From assembly GCF_016464365.1 (NCBI RefSeq), contig NZ_JADCUC010000007.1, forward strand, positions 1 through 64,000: a stretch of 64,000 nucleotides of DNA, given 5' to 3'. Below the pieces are notes generated by a model. That model saw nothing but the letters and a program-made list of their open reading frames with translations, had not been told where the DNA came from and ran no database searches. The DNA is from Sandaracinobacteroides hominis. GTDB lineage: Bacteria > Pseudomonadota > Alphaproteobacteria > Sphingomonadales > Sphingomonadaceae. Of the stretch, positions 1-8,140 are shown piece by piece (the stretch's first letter is position 1; the number at the start of each line of letters is the position of its first letter). Made by a program: the position numbers and the translations under genes.

Positions 1-281
1 AGGGCCAGCAAGCGGATGCCATCCTCGCCGATAAAGCCTATGACAGTAATGGCTTACGCGAGACGATCGCTCAGATGGAGGCGCAGGCGGTGATACCGTC
101 CAAGCGCAATCGCAAAGTCTTCATCCCGCATGACATCGAACTCTACAAGCAGCGCAATCGAATCGAGCGATGCCTCGGCCGCCTCAAGCATTTCCGCCGT
201 TTCGCTACCCGCTACGATCGACGAACCATCCACTTCACCGGCTTCATTCACCTCGCCGCAGCAATGATCTGGTTACGATGA
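1..281 (+). mobile_element. IS5-family transposase, C-terminal part (cut by window edge)
   Basis: The frame is open from base 3 to the TGA at 279-281 with no start, so the gene begins left of the window. The first residues read ILADKAYDSNGLRE, the D-containing block of IS5-type DDE transposases, followed by AVIPSKRNRK and then YKQRNRIERCLGRLKHF, the Y-(2)-R-(3)-E block that carries the catalytic Glu. This is the C-terminal third of the enzyme. It converges on a recombinase gene on the other strand whose homology stops at about base 296, so the IS end probably lies near 281-296. Neither the exact terminal inverted repeat nor the target duplication can be checked because the other end is outside. 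Confidence 0.88.
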
Positions 282-284
282 ATG

Positions 285-526
285 TCGATCCGGCCTAGCT
301 TCGACACTACCAGCACCGCCCCCGTCACCTTCGCCCTTTGCAGCGCCGCGGTGAGCTGCTGCCTGTCATTCCGCTTCCCGCTCTCCACCTCCACAAACTC
401 CCCGAGGATGGTGAAGTCTCTCGACTGGCAGAGGGAGCGGACAGCCGCCTGCTGCGCCTCCAGCCCCAAGCCGGACTTTCCTTGGGCGGCTGTCGAGACG
501 CGATAGTAGGCAATGACACGACACAT
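285..526 (-). pseudogene. Serine recombinase (resolvase) N-terminal fragment, interrupted by the IS
   Basis: Reading leftwards from ATG at 524-526, with AGGAG upstream, the protein starts MCRVIAYYRVSTAAQGKSGLGLEAQ. This is the N-terminal catalytic domain of a resolvase/invertase, with the nucleophilic Ser in the YYRVS block. The expected VVSKLDRLSR block is reached only as VVSKLGRI. After that the frame runs into the IS5 end and stops at 248. About 75 residues of catalytic domain remain; the rest of that domain and the DNA-binding region are missing, so it is almost certainly inactive. The break at roughly 290-296 marks the insertion point of the transposase to its left. It probably belonged to the same integrative element as the integrase at 2961-4655. 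Confidence 0.82.
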
Positions 527-746
527 GGGTGAGCTCCTACAAGATGTCGTAACGTTCGTTTGGACATTTTGTAGGGGCTGCGGGAAGTCTCTGAGAAGCC
601 CCTCAGGACTCGGCTGGACTCAGCCGGGACTCGGTTCATCGCATTGGCACGATGGACCAATTGAAGGTTCCGTTAACGAGATATTTAGGCTGCAAAATCC
701 GTAGCATAGGCTGGAAACCGCAATGGAGCGGCATAGGAGCCAGTGC

Positions 747-1136
747 ATGTTGAATAGCGATTGCGTCACAGTCGACGAAGATGAAGCCATCCTTGCCGAG
801 GCACGCGCCGGATGGGCTCGCAGACATCCCGAGGAGTCCGCAAGGAAAGCCGCAAGGGAGGCTGAACGGGCCGCCCAAGCCGAAGCAGACCGCCTCAAGA
901 CCCCGGAGCAACGTCGACAGGAAGTTGCCGGGAAGCGGGCGGAGGCAACGGCGGCCCTAGCGAATGGGATTGCAGCGTGCATTGCACTCGGTATGCCGGC
1001 CGACTGCCCCGACCCGCTGGGATGGATATGGGGCCACGAGGAGGCGGCGTATCAGGCGAAAGAGATGATGCTCGAAGCCGACCACTTCGACGATGAAGCT
1101 GCCGCATGGGAGGCATGGGCAGCGGAGGTCGCGTAG
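747..1136 (+). CDS. Small acidic hypothetical protein in the integrative element
   Basis: I do not recognise the family. The ATG at 747 is preferred because AGGAG lies at 735-739, 7 nt upstream; an in-frame ATG at 723 lacks such a site. The 129-residue product is very rich in Ala and Glu. Residues 15-75 are a heptad-like run of Glu, Arg and Ala (ESARKAAREAERAAQAEADRL), which suggests a charged helix or coiled coil. The C-terminal half has several Trp residues and an acidic end. No signal peptide or membrane segment is visible. It lies between the interrupted recombinase and the polymerase-like gene, so it is probably element cargo or an accessory factor. Compositional bias means a chance reading frame is not excluded. 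Confidence 0.5.
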   Translation: MLNSDCVTVDEDEAILAEARAGWARRHPEESARKAAREAERAAQAEADRLKTPEQRRQEVAGKRAEATAALANGIAACIALGMPADCPDPLGWIWGHEEAAYQAKEMMLEADHFDDEAAAWEAWAAEVA

Positions 1137-1567
1137 GACCGCGCGAAGGCTGATCGATGGGCCTCGGCTGGCATCTGGCCGGGGCCTTCCTCCTCAACCA
1201 CAGCCAAGGAAAACGGGGCCTCAATCATTCACGGACTCAGGCGCGACCCCCGGTATGGGGGTAGCAGGCGTGACCGCCCCCTCGTATACCCGCCCGCGGA
1301 AATCTGCGACAAATCTGATGGCCTGCCCCGTGGACCATTGCACAGCGCGGAATGCCTATGTTCGTGTTTTGTTCTCCAAGAGTGAGCCCTAATCGACGTT
1401 CGGTTTCCGGCATTAGAAATGGGGCTGAGCGAGAGGTCGGAACGTGGCTAGAGCAACCCGTTTGAGGATGACCTGCGGCCCTTACGCTTCTGAGTAATGG
1501 CGTAGGGTGCCCGGCAGGCCACCGGAGGGCATCCTCCTCCTTGATGTCCTGCATGGAAGTATGTGCT
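1137..1567. other. Gap of about 430 bases with no supported gene
   Basis: This stretch lies between the small acidic gene and the convergent polymerase-like gene. Open frames exist on both strands (for example 1237-1554 minus and 1093-1392 plus), but their products are dominated by Arg, Pro and Gly without motifs, as expected for chance frames in GC-rich DNA. I found no tRNA, no copy of the tRNA-Phe 3' end and no clear hairpin followed by a T run. Confidence 0.5.
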
Positions 1568-2968
1568 TCATGGCGGCGGCAGTCCGTCCATCACTTCTGC
1601 TTCCACCTTGGGGGAAGACCATCCCGCCAGCACTGGATAGGGGCCGGGGCGTCCCAGCCTCTCCAAGGCGACGGAATAGGTGAGGAGCATAGCCCATCCA
1701 AGCAGCCGTTCGGCAGAACGTGGAACTATGAAGCTGTCATGCACCGGCAGGCAGCAAATCCCCGCTTTTCGGAAGTGCCTGAGGATAGTTTCGGCGATGA
1801 CGCTATCGATATGCTGAAGCTCAACTTCTCGCGCGCTGCGGAACCAGTTGCCGATGGGCGCGTGGGCAAGCTCGATCTGCGCCAGCAGCTCCTTAAAGCT
1901 GAGGCCCTGCGGTAGCGCCTTGGCGGCCCCTGCCGGGGTCTTCAGGTGCATGCCGGGGGTGATGTTGATGAGCTGATTGAGCGCGGTCTTGACCAAGTTC
2001 CGTTGGGCAACCCCTTTCATCCCCGGAAAGGCGTATGGGTCGTCCATCGGCCCCAAGGGCTGGCCGGACATCTGGTAGCAAAGTCGGGGATGGAGAGCAC
2101 GGAAATCCAGCTCGATGACCGCCTCCCCGTCAATCAGCAGGTGGCGGCGCTTTGCCTTTGGCAACTCCTGCCACCAACCGCCGTAGAAGCGTCCAACGTG
2201 CGTCCAACAGGCATTGTTGAACACGCGATAGAGGCGGACGGGGTCCGCGACGGCTGACAATCCCTTCGACTTTCCGAGCCCCTTACGCCCTGCCGGGGCC
2301 AGTTCGACGCGGAAGGAGTTGAGGAAGGTGTTCAGCTCTCGAACTTCGCGCTCCATCCGTCGGGTGGCATCGGTGGGCGGATAGTCCAGGAGCGGCTTTG
2401 AACCGCCCCGACTCTCTGCCGGCCCTTTCAGGCGTATCAGCGGGGTCCAGTCGGCATGGCCGAGGTTCTCGGGACGAACACCGCCACGGCCCTCCAAGAG
2501 CCGCTGAAGGGCCGCTGTGGCCTTAATGCGGGGCTGCTTGCCTCTGCCCTTGCCAAACGTCTTCACCCGGCGGTCAAGGAAGCCGTCCACCTGTTCGGCC
2601 AACCCCTGTGCCACCAGCCAGTCCGCCACGGTTCGCGCGGTATGCGCGGTGACGAGGGCATGGGCGTAAGCCTCCGAAGGCCCATAGCTGTTGTTGTCGC
2701 GCGAGTAATAACCCCACCGGCCCTTATCGGCCCTGCGGAGGGCGTAGAGTCCCAACAGCATCGACCCGAGGGTTTCCCGCAGGCGTTCCCGGTCGGCGCT
2801 CCTGAGGGCTCTCTGGCGGCCCTGTGAGGCCTCAATCTGGCCGGTCAGCTCATCGAGTGCAGCGGGCCATCCCGCAGCCTTGCTGGCGCGGTCCCAAGGG
2901 AGCGGAAAGGCGTTCTCGATGAGCGAACGATCGGGCGTGGACGTTACTTCCCCTTCCTCCTCACTCAT
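1568..2968 (-). CDS. Compact family A polymerase-like protein of the integrative element
   Basis: The product has 466 residues. The C-terminal half carries three blocks in the order and register of the family A polymerase palm and fingers. Motif A-like is VIELDFRALHPRL (about 284-296, Asp288). Motif B-like is RNLVKTALNQLIN with R323-x3-K327-x3-N331-x3-N335, the spacing of the R-K-F-Y helix of Pol I. Motif C-like is LPVHDSFIV (H410-D411-S412). The Pol I steric-gate Glu position (Asp+5) is His293. The two aromatic fingers residues are Asn. HDS rather than HDE recalls single-subunit RNA polymerases. No exonuclease domain precedes it; residues 1-250 are unassigned. ATG at 2968 overlaps the integrase stop by 8 nt, so the two are probably translated together. 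The motifs are visible; polymerase, primase or terminal-transferase activity is inferred. Confidence 0.6.
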   Translation of the reverse strand: MSEEEGEVTSTPDRSLIENAFPLPWDRASKAAGWPAALDELTGQIEASQGRQRALRSADRERLRETLGSMLLGLYALRRADKGRWGYYSRDNNSYGPSEAYAHALVTAHTARTVADWLVAQGLAEQVDGFLDRRVKTFGKGRGKQPRIKATAALQRLLEGRGGVRPENLGHADWTPLIRLKGPAESRGGSKPLLDYPPTDATRRMEREVRELNTFLNSFRVELAPAGRKGLGKSKGLSAVADPVRLYRVFNNACWTHVGRFYGGWWQELPKAKRRHLLIDGEAVIELDFRALHPRLCYQMSGQPLGPMDDPYAFPGMKGVAQRNLVKTALNQLINITPGMHLKTPAGAAKALPQGLSFKELLAQIELAHAPIGNWFRSAREVELQHIDSVIAETILRHFRKAGICCLPVHDSFIVPRSAERLLGWAMLLTYSVALERLGRPGPYPVLAGWSSPKVEAEVMDGLPPP

Positions 2969-4655
2969 CGTTCGCCACCTTCAGGTGGGATAGGTCGAGA
3001 CCGGCGAACCGGACCCTCGCCAGCGGCTCGGCAAAGTCGGACATGACATAACCGCTCCCATAACTGGCGGCGCTGCCACCATCATCTCGCCCGGCCAACC
3101 CCAGGCCAATAGGTGTTTTGTGAAGACCTGCACGGCGCAGCGCATCCTCAAAGTTATGCCTGAAGGAATGCAGCGATAGGTTCCGTCCCTGCATCTGGTA
3201 GGCGTTGATTTTCTTTCCGAACCAGACGCCCAGGTTATAGCCGATCTGCCCGCGCGCCTTGTCCTTCTGGTCGGGAAACAGAAGGGCGTCGGCAGGAGCA
3301 TGTTGTCGGCGATGCTCGACATATTGCCCGAAGCCCAGTTCCAGAACCGACGGATGGACAGGCACCACGCGGCGGCTAGCCCTGTTCTTCAGGTTGCGAA
3401 TATCATTGTCGCGGATGTGGAGGGAAAGGATGCCTTCAATCTCCACCACATCCCGCATCTGAAGGCCCACAAGCTCGCCCCGCCTAGCACCCTGAAAGAG
3501 CCCCAGAAGGGGAACCCAGAAACGCCCCGGCAGGGCCATGTCAGGCGTTGCGGGGGCAGTCCAAGGCTCAGAAGTGAATAGGTGTTGCAGTTGCTCCGTA
3601 GTGAAGGGGTCTCGCCTGTCCTCGTCCGCCACGTCGTCCGCGACCGCCAGCTTCAGGAACAAGTTGGTCGGGGTCCATCCCTCCTGCATCGCCCATGCGA
3701 ACACCGCCATGATGTGCACGAGATAGCCGCCGTTCATGGTCTTTGCCGTCACAGTCGGCAGCTCCAGTCGCTCAGCCTTCTCGACGGCTTGCGGGACGGG
3801 CAAGCCCTCCAGTGCCTTGAGCTTTCCCAGGTTGCGAGGAAGCCGCTTTACCAGCCCCTGAACCTTGCGGGCGTCGTCGCGCGTGAGGGTCGCAACCTCG
3901 CGGTCCCCGAGGCTATCCCGCAAGAGCCTTCGGACGGGCGAGAAGGCCGACTTCGACGACTCGCTCCATCCGCCGGTCTTGGCCGCCTCATAGGCATCCA
4001 GCAGGTCTGTTACGGTCTTCTTGGGCTTCCCTGAGGCCGCGACGATCTCGCCGATCTCCTCGGCCTTGAAGGGCGGCGCTGGCTGGCCCTGAAGGCGCGC
4101 TATGGTCTGCCGCAGGGCCTCCATCCGGGCCAGCATCGCCAGCCTCTCCAGCTCCGTCCTGCTGGGGCTGTCCTCGGGGACCGGCAGCCCCTCCCGCTCT
4201 ATCAAGCCGTTCACCGACTGCCGGACAGTCTGATAGTCCTCCCTGCCGAACGCGGCTTCTCGATAGGCGAGGTCGTCGCTGAGGCCGGTTATCGTCTTTC
4301 GCTGGCTCTCGACCCCATCCACCTTGTTGGCGGCGTAGAATGCCAGGACATCGGCATAGTGGGCCGCTGCCAGCCGCAGGATTTCAGCCCTGCTCATGTC
4401 GCGCTGGGTGCTGTCCGCTAGCCTGTCGCGGGCCTGCTGCACCAATCGCTCATATTCACCGGCAATGACGGGTATCAGCGCCTGAGCTTTGCGCTTGTCA
4501 CCTTCCCCGGTGGAGCGGGTGAACTCACCCTTCAGCAGTTCCGCAACGTCTTGCGGCCAACGCTTCCGCACCTGCCACAGAGTCGAGCCCTTGCGCTGGC
4601 TGAGTTTGAACACCTCTTTGCCCTTCTTGTGGTGCACGGTTGTGTAGCAATCCAC
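2961..4655 (-). CDS. Tyrosine recombinase/integrase with DUF6538-type N-terminus
   Basis: A 564-residue site-specific integrase that begins with GTG at 4655. The N-terminus (about 16-45, KGSTLWQVRKRWPQDVAELL) matches the short beta-hairpin module found ahead of many proteobacterial phage-type integrases. A helical region follows, then a core-binding domain at about 215-340. The catalytic domain shows R391 in GARRGEL, a Lys in NLKNRASRR near 423, HSFRH (H496, R499) and candidate nucleophiles Tyr532 or Tyr536 in SYGSGY. The start lies 47 nt from the 3' end of tRNA-Phe, which is the likely attachment site. The 3' end overlaps the polymerase-like gene. The element extends left of the tRNA; its other boundary was not found in the window. 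Confidence 0.92.
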   Translation of the reverse strand: MDCYTTVHHKKGKEVFKLSQRKGSTLWQVRKRWPQDVAELLKGEFTRSTGEGDKRKAQALIPVIAGEYERLVQQARDRLADSTQRDMSRAEILRLAAAHYADVLAFYAANKVDGVESQRKTITGLSDDLAYREAAFGREDYQTVRQSVNGLIEREGLPVPEDSPSRTELERLAMLARMEALRQTIARLQGQPAPPFKAEEIGEIVAASGKPKKTVTDLLDAYEAAKTGGWSESSKSAFSPVRRLLRDSLGDREVATLTRDDARKVQGLVKRLPRNLGKLKALEGLPVPQAVEKAERLELPTVTAKTMNGGYLVHIMAVFAWAMQEGWTPTNLFLKLAVADDVADEDRRDPFTTEQLQHLFTSEPWTAPATPDMALPGRFWVPLLGLFQGARRGELVGLQMRDVVEIEGILSLHIRDNDIRNLKNRASRRVVPVHPSVLELGFGQYVEHRRQHAPADALLFPDQKDKARGQIGYNLGVWFGKKINAYQMQGRNLSLHSFRHNFEDALRRAGLHKTPIGLGLAGRDDGGSAASYGSGYVMSDFAEPLARVRFAGLDLSHLKVANDE

Positions 4656-4701
4656 TCGATAACGCGTTGAGGTGTAACGATTTCTGGACGTTAGGGGAAA
4701 A

Positions 4702-4777
4702 TGGTGCCCAGGGACGGGATCGAACCGCCGACACTGCGATTTTCAATCGCATGCTCTACCAACTGAGCTACCTAGGC
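4702..4777 (-). tRNA. tRNA-Phe (GAA), probable attachment site of the adjacent element
   Basis: On the minus strand the sequence starts GCCTAGGTAGCTCAG and ends CCTGGGCACCA. It folds as a normal 76-nt tRNA with a 7-bp acceptor stem (one U-G pair), D arm, anticodon loop TTGAAAA giving GAA, a T arm with GGTTCGATCC, discriminator A and an encoded CCA at 4702-4704. The 3' end faces the integrase gene, as usual for elements that insert into tRNA 3' ends. I looked for a second copy of the T arm and acceptor region between 1 and 4655 and saw none. Confidence 0.97.
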
Positions 4778-4813
4778 ACGGGAGCGGCGCTATGGCGCAA
4801 GCCGCGGGGCGGG

Positions 4814-4990
4814 TCAACCGTCTTCGCCTTCTTCCGCTGCAGGTCGGCCCGGAACGACATAGCGTTCGTCCAGCCAGGCGATCAGGTCGCGGTCGCGGCA
4901 GGCGGCCGAGCAGAAAGGCGCGTGGGCCTTCACGCTGGGCTTGCGGCAGATGGGGCAGCGCGGATCGGCGGGGCTTCGGGCTTCAGGCAT
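4814..4990 (-). CDS. yacG: DNA gyrase inhibitor / zinc-binding protein YacG
   Basis: A 58-residue protein with the YacG four-Cys zinc finger: CPICRKP followed by FCSAACRDRDLIAWL. The family binds GyrB and restrains gyrase in enterobacteria. The C-terminal tail after YVVPG is acidic, also typical. The chosen ATG at 4988-4990 overlaps the stop of the upstream RNase gene by 8 nt, which indicates translational coupling; a longer reading from 5005 adds five residues without reason. It closes the chain infA, DUF2332, maf, RNase E/G, yacG, and the next feature downstream is the tRNA-Phe gene. Confidence 0.92.
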   Translation of the reverse strand: MPEARSPADPRCPICRKPSVKAHAPFCSAACRDRDLIAWLDERYVVPGRPAAEEGEDG

Positions 4991-5930
4991 CGCCCGCCTC
5001 TGCACCGGAATCGGGCGTCAGCTCAACCGCGCGGTGCGTCCGGGCGGCCAGTTCCGCGATCAGGTGCGGCCGGGCGCTAAGCCATTTTTCCGCCGCCGCA
5101 GGCGCTCGCAGCAGCAGCGGCCCGGTTGCCCTGTCACCCAGCGCCGCGGCCAGGATCGCCACCGCCTGCGTCCCGGCGCGGTCGATTCGGGCCCGCTCCA
5201 GGATCGACGGCCCGATTCGCGGCCGAACCACCTGCATCAGCCCGAAGCCGTTGATCGCCGTGCGTTCAAAGCTGAGCTTGCCCATGGCCTTGTCGAACCC
5301 GTCCGCCGCGGCCGCGCGTTCGTCCTTGTCGGCGGCCGGCACATCGATGACGATGCTGCCGCCCAGCCCCCACAGCCGGATCGCGCGCGCCAGCTGCGCC
5401 AGCGCCGGCCGGGCGAGCGAAATGCCATGTCCGTCCACATCCACGGCCGTAAAGGCCGGCGTCGCCTCGAACAGCAGGCTGCCGGTGTCAAAACGCAGAA
5501 GCCCCAGTTGCGCCGCCTCAAACGCATCGTCCCACTGGCCGGCAACATCGGCGGGCCAGCCGGGCAGGCGCCGCGCCCCCCGCGCCGCCAGCGCCGATTC
5601 CAGCCCGGGCGCCGGCCATGGCGCCAGTTGCGTGGGCCGCGCCTTCGCCAGCCGGTCGCGGCCCGTCTCCCGCCAGGCGGCCCGAACCACCTCCACCGTC
5701 ACGGTCGCCCCCTCAGTGGCGCCCGCCGGCCACGGCTGCACGAGCAGTTCCTGCCCGTCCGCTTCCGCGATGCCGCGCGTCCCCAGCTTCTTCACCAGTC
5801 GCGCTTGCACGCGGGCACCGGCTGCCAACCCGTCGCCGTCGCGGGCGATGTGCATTTCCACCAGCCGCCCGCCTTCGAACAGCGCGGCCCGGGTCTCGCC
5901 GATCAGCTCGGCCAGATAGAGGTCAGCCAA
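4983..5930 (-). CDS. Short ribonuclease E/G family protein
   Basis: From a TTG at 5930 the product reads LADLYLAELIGETRAALFEGGRLVEMHI, the start of RNase E/G proteins. About 315 residues follow, against 450 or more in full RNase G. The S1-like region is compact. The acidic catalytic region is recognisable in SIVIDVPAADKDERAA, which corresponds to the RNase E block around its first catalytic Asp. The zinc-link and small C-terminal domains of RNase E are absent. The start was chosen because it overlaps the maf stop by 8 nt; upstream codons in frame lie inside maf and do not resemble the family. It probably acts in RNA processing or decay. Activity of such a short form is inferred, not shown. 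Confidence 0.82.
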   Translation of the reverse strand: MADLYLAELIGETRAALFEGGRLVEMHIARDGDGLAAGARVQARLVKKLGTRGIAEADGQELLVQPWPAGATEGATVTVEVVRAAWRETGRDRLAKARPTQLAPWPAPGLESALAARGARRLPGWPADVAGQWDDAFEAAQLGLLRFDTGSLLFEATPAFTAVDVDGHGISLARPALAQLARAIRLWGLGGSIVIDVPAADKDERAAAADGFDKAMGKLSFERTAINGFGLMQVVRPRIGPSILERARIDRAGTQAVAILAAALGDRATGPLLLRAPAAAEKWLSARPHLIAELAARTHRAVELTPDSGAEAGDA

Positions 5931-6501
5931 GGAGACCCGCCGTCGCCAGCATCGCCCGCGTTTCCGCCAGCGGCAGGCCCATGATCCCGGAAAAGCTGCC
6001 CTGCATCCACAGCACATGCGCTTCGAAACGACCCTGGATGGCATAGCCGCCCGCCTTGCCGCGCCATTCGTCGCTGGCGATATAGGCATGGATGTCGGCC
6101 GCGCTCAGCCGATCGACGCGGACGATGGAGATGCTGGTGCGGTGGCGGGCAACACCCCGCGCATCCACCACGGTGACGGCGGTCAGCACGCGATGCCGCC
6201 GCCCGGACATCAGCTGCAAACACTCCCGCGCCGTCAGCTCATCCTCGGCCTTGGGCAGGATGCGCAGCCCCACCGCCACCAGCGTATCGGCGGCCAGCAC
6301 GATGCGGCCGGGATGGCGGGCTGCAACCACCGCGGCCTTCTCCGCAGCCAGCCGCGCTACATGCGGCTCGGGCCGCTCGCCCTTTCGCACCGATTCGTCG
6401 ATGTCGGCCGGGTCTATCCCTGCCGGCAGCACGCCGATCCGGCCCAGCAATTCCTGCCGCCGTGGCGAGGCAGACGCGAGAACCAGCCCCTCTACAGCCA
6501 A
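5923..6501 (-). CDS. maf: Maf-like nucleotide pyrophosphatase
   Basis: The 192-residue product has the Maf/YhdE hallmarks. The N-terminal block is LVLASASPRRQELL, with the SxSPRR phosphate-binding motif. Further on are AEKAAVV, IVLAADTLV with the catalytic Asp, and GYAIQGRFEAHV near the C-terminus. Maf proteins hydrolyse non-canonical or modified nucleoside triphosphates such as dTTP, UTP or methylated pyrimidines and influence septation. The most likely start is TTG at 6499-6501, which overlaps the stop of the DUF2332 gene by 10 nt; no ATG or GTG precedes the SASPRR block closely. Its stop overlaps the RNase start. Confidence 0.9.
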   Translation of the reverse strand: MAVEGLVLASASPRRQELLGRIGVLPAGIDPADIDESVRKGERPEPHVARLAAEKAAVVAARHPGRIVLAADTLVAVGLRILPKAEDELTARECLQLMSGRRHRVLTAVTVVDARGVARHRTSISIVRVDRLSAADIHAYIASDEWRGKAGGYAIQGRFEAHVLWMQGSFSGIMGLPLAETRAMLATAGLLG

Positions 6502-7544
6502 GAAATGATGCCCCCATGCGGATGCCCGATGGCGAGCAGCCGGTCCTCGCCGCCGGGCCACAGCGTCAGCCGCAGCGTCGGCGGCTCGCCGGCGCCCGGG
6601 TGTTCCTGCTCGAAGCGCAGCCAGGCGAGCGGCGCCTCGTCCGTCGCCACCTCCCCCATCCGCTGCAGGTGCCCGGCGATACGCTGCTGATCGGCGGCAG
6701 AGAAATACTGCAGCGCAATCGAGTGGAACACGGTGGTCACAACGCCCTTGCGCGGCGTCGCCCGCTCCTCGCAGAAATCCGCCGCATTGCCGGCCACAAT
6801 CTCCGCCGGTTCCTCTGAAAAGATCGTCATCGCCAGCGCCATCCGCTCCAGCCGCTGCAGCTGGTCGGGCCAGACATAGGCGAGCATGCGCGAGCGCCCC
6901 ATCCAATCGGAGATATCGGGCGGGTTGAGATCGACGCCGATCCTGCTTTCGATCTCCACCTGTGCAACCGGCGGATCGCCGCCCATCCACTCCGGCGCCA
7001 GCAGCAGCAGGCTGTCGGTGTCGCCGGCGGAAACATTACCCAGCCGATAATTGTAGCGGTCCGGAATGAGGTTCAACCCGGCGCTGCAGCCCAGCTCCAG
7101 CAGCGCCAGCGGCAGGCCGGTCTCGGCCGCAATGGTCAGGAAACCGCACATCAGCACTGCCGAGCGCGCGACTTCATTGGTCTGCGGCGGGCTCTCCAGC
7201 CAGCGCAGCAGGCCCGGCTGCGCCAGTTCCCGTTCCAGCACCGGCCAGAGCGTCTCCGGGTTCGGATCGGCGGGGGGATAGAGGGCTGCAAGCTCCGGCG
7301 CATCGGCGCCGCGCACCCGGCCATGTAGGGCGCCGGTAACGCGCAGCGAAAGCGCGTCGTCGTTCATGTTGCCCGGCCAATGCTCCAGCCGCTGGCCCAG
7401 CGGCGACGCGGAATCCAGCCGGTCGGCCATCAGGTCCAGCAGCATCGCCGTAAAGGGCGAGCCGAGCGCACGGCACCATCCCGCCTGCCAGCGGAAATGG
7501 GCGCGGAAGGGAGAAGCAGCCGAAGCATCCTCCCCCTGCGCCAT
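6492..7544 (-). CDS. DUF2332 family protein
   Basis: A 350-residue protein of the DUF2332 family, whose biochemical role is unknown. Recognisable blocks are FRWQAGWCRALGSPF at the N-terminus, the region TNEVARSAVLMCGFL, the glycine-rich LALLELGCSAGLNLIPDRYNY (a SAM-methyltransferase-like GxSxG loop), and VVTTVFHSIALQYFS. The ELGCSAGLNL segment suggests a Rossmann-type fold, so a methyltransferase ancestry is plausible. The ATG at 7542-7544 overlaps the infA stop as TGATG, so I prefer it to the GTG one codon upstream. Its own stop lies inside the start region of maf. Confidence 0.85.
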   Translation of the reverse strand: MAQGEDASAASPFRAHFRWQAGWCRALGSPFTAMLLDLMADRLDSASPLGQRLEHWPGNMNDDALSLRVTGALHGRVRGADAPELAALYPPADPNPETLWPVLERELAQPGLLRWLESPPQTNEVARSAVLMCGFLTIAAETGLPLALLELGCSAGLNLIPDRYNYRLGNVSAGDTDSLLLLAPEWMGGDPPVAQVEIESRIGVDLNPPDISDWMGRSRMLAYVWPDQLQRLERMALAMTIFSEEPAEIVAGNAADFCEERATPRKGVVTTVFHSIALQYFSAADQQRIAGHLQRMGEVATDEAPLAWLRFEQEHPGAGEPPTLRLTLWPGGEDRLLAIGHPHGGIISWL

Positions 7545-7762
7545 CACTTGAATCGGTAGGTGATCCGACCCTTGGTAAGGTCGTAAGGGGTCAGTTCGAC
7601 CAGCACTTCGTCGCCGGTCAGCACGCGGATGCGGTTCTTGCGCATCTTGCCGGCCGTGTGGCCGAGGATTTCGTGGTCGTTTTCAAGCCGGACCCGGAAC
7701 ATGGCGTTGGGCAACAGCTCCACCACCGTTCCGCGCATTTCGAGCAGTTCTTCTTTCGGCAT
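7544..7762 (-). CDS. infA: Translation initiation factor IF-1
   Basis: A 72-residue protein that is full length for IF-1. It has the single OB fold with [34 protein letters not shown] and [22 protein letters not shown]-1 occupies the ribosomal A site during initiation and helps IF-2 and IF-3. It is the first gene of the minus-strand chain running through DUF2332, maf, RNase E/G and yacG, so those genes probably share its strong growth-linked promoter in 7763-7930. Confidence 0.97.
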   Translation of the reverse strand: MPKEELLEMRGTVVELLPNAMFRVRLENDHEILGHTAGKMRKNRIRVLTGDEVLVELTPYDLTKGRITYRFK

Positions 7763-7930
7763 AGGCGAACAGGCAGACCTTGAACGGAGAGAGCCCCACG
7801 AAAGGGGCGGAAATCGGGCGGGGAAATGCCCAAAATATCGGAACTTTGCAAGTCGGCACCGATTCTGTCGGATTTGTGCAAGCCCGTCGGCGGCGTCTAG
7901 CCTAGATCGGCGCCGTCGGAATAGCGAAGG

Positions 7931-8140
7931 GTGTGCAGGGTGTTGAAGCCGGTGCTGATCGGATTTCTGTTGGGGCTGATGCTGGTGGGCTATGCCCGGC
8001 TGTCATCGCCGGCGGACGACTCAGGACCGCAGCTGACGGGCACCAATGCCGAGGACATGCGGCGCGGTGCGGCCTTCCGGCATGTGTCCGCCGATCCGGA
8101 TTGCGGCAGCTGGCTGCGGCCGCCCCATATCCTCGCCTAG
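7931..8140 (+). CDS. Small membrane-anchored hypothetical protein
   Basis: Not recognised. The 69-residue frame begins with GTG at 7931, or possibly GTG at 7940 or TTG at 7943. It opens with a hydrophobic helix ([17 protein letters not shown]), followed by a short polar tail containing one Cys, which is compatible with a single-pass or small exported protein. It is divergent from infA and convergent with dapB, whose stop it overlaps by 4 nt. Support is limited to the clear hydrophobic N-terminus and the position in an otherwise empty gap. Confidence 0.45.
   Translation: MCRVLKPVLIGFLLGLMLVGYARLSSPADDSGPQLTGTNAEDMRRGAAFRHVSADPDCGSWLRPPHILA

Noticed and set aside
1505-1511. GGTGCCC near 1505 considered as the second attachment site of the tRNA-Phe element
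   Set aside because: Only 7 bases match the tRNA 3' end, which is expected by chance.
1237-1554. Minus-strand frame in the gap after the small acidic gene
   Set aside because: Composition typical of chance frames, no ribosome binding site and no motif.
4525-4752. Minus-strand frame running from inside tRNA-Phe into the integrase
   Set aside because: It overlaps the tRNA and the integrase in another frame and has no independent support.
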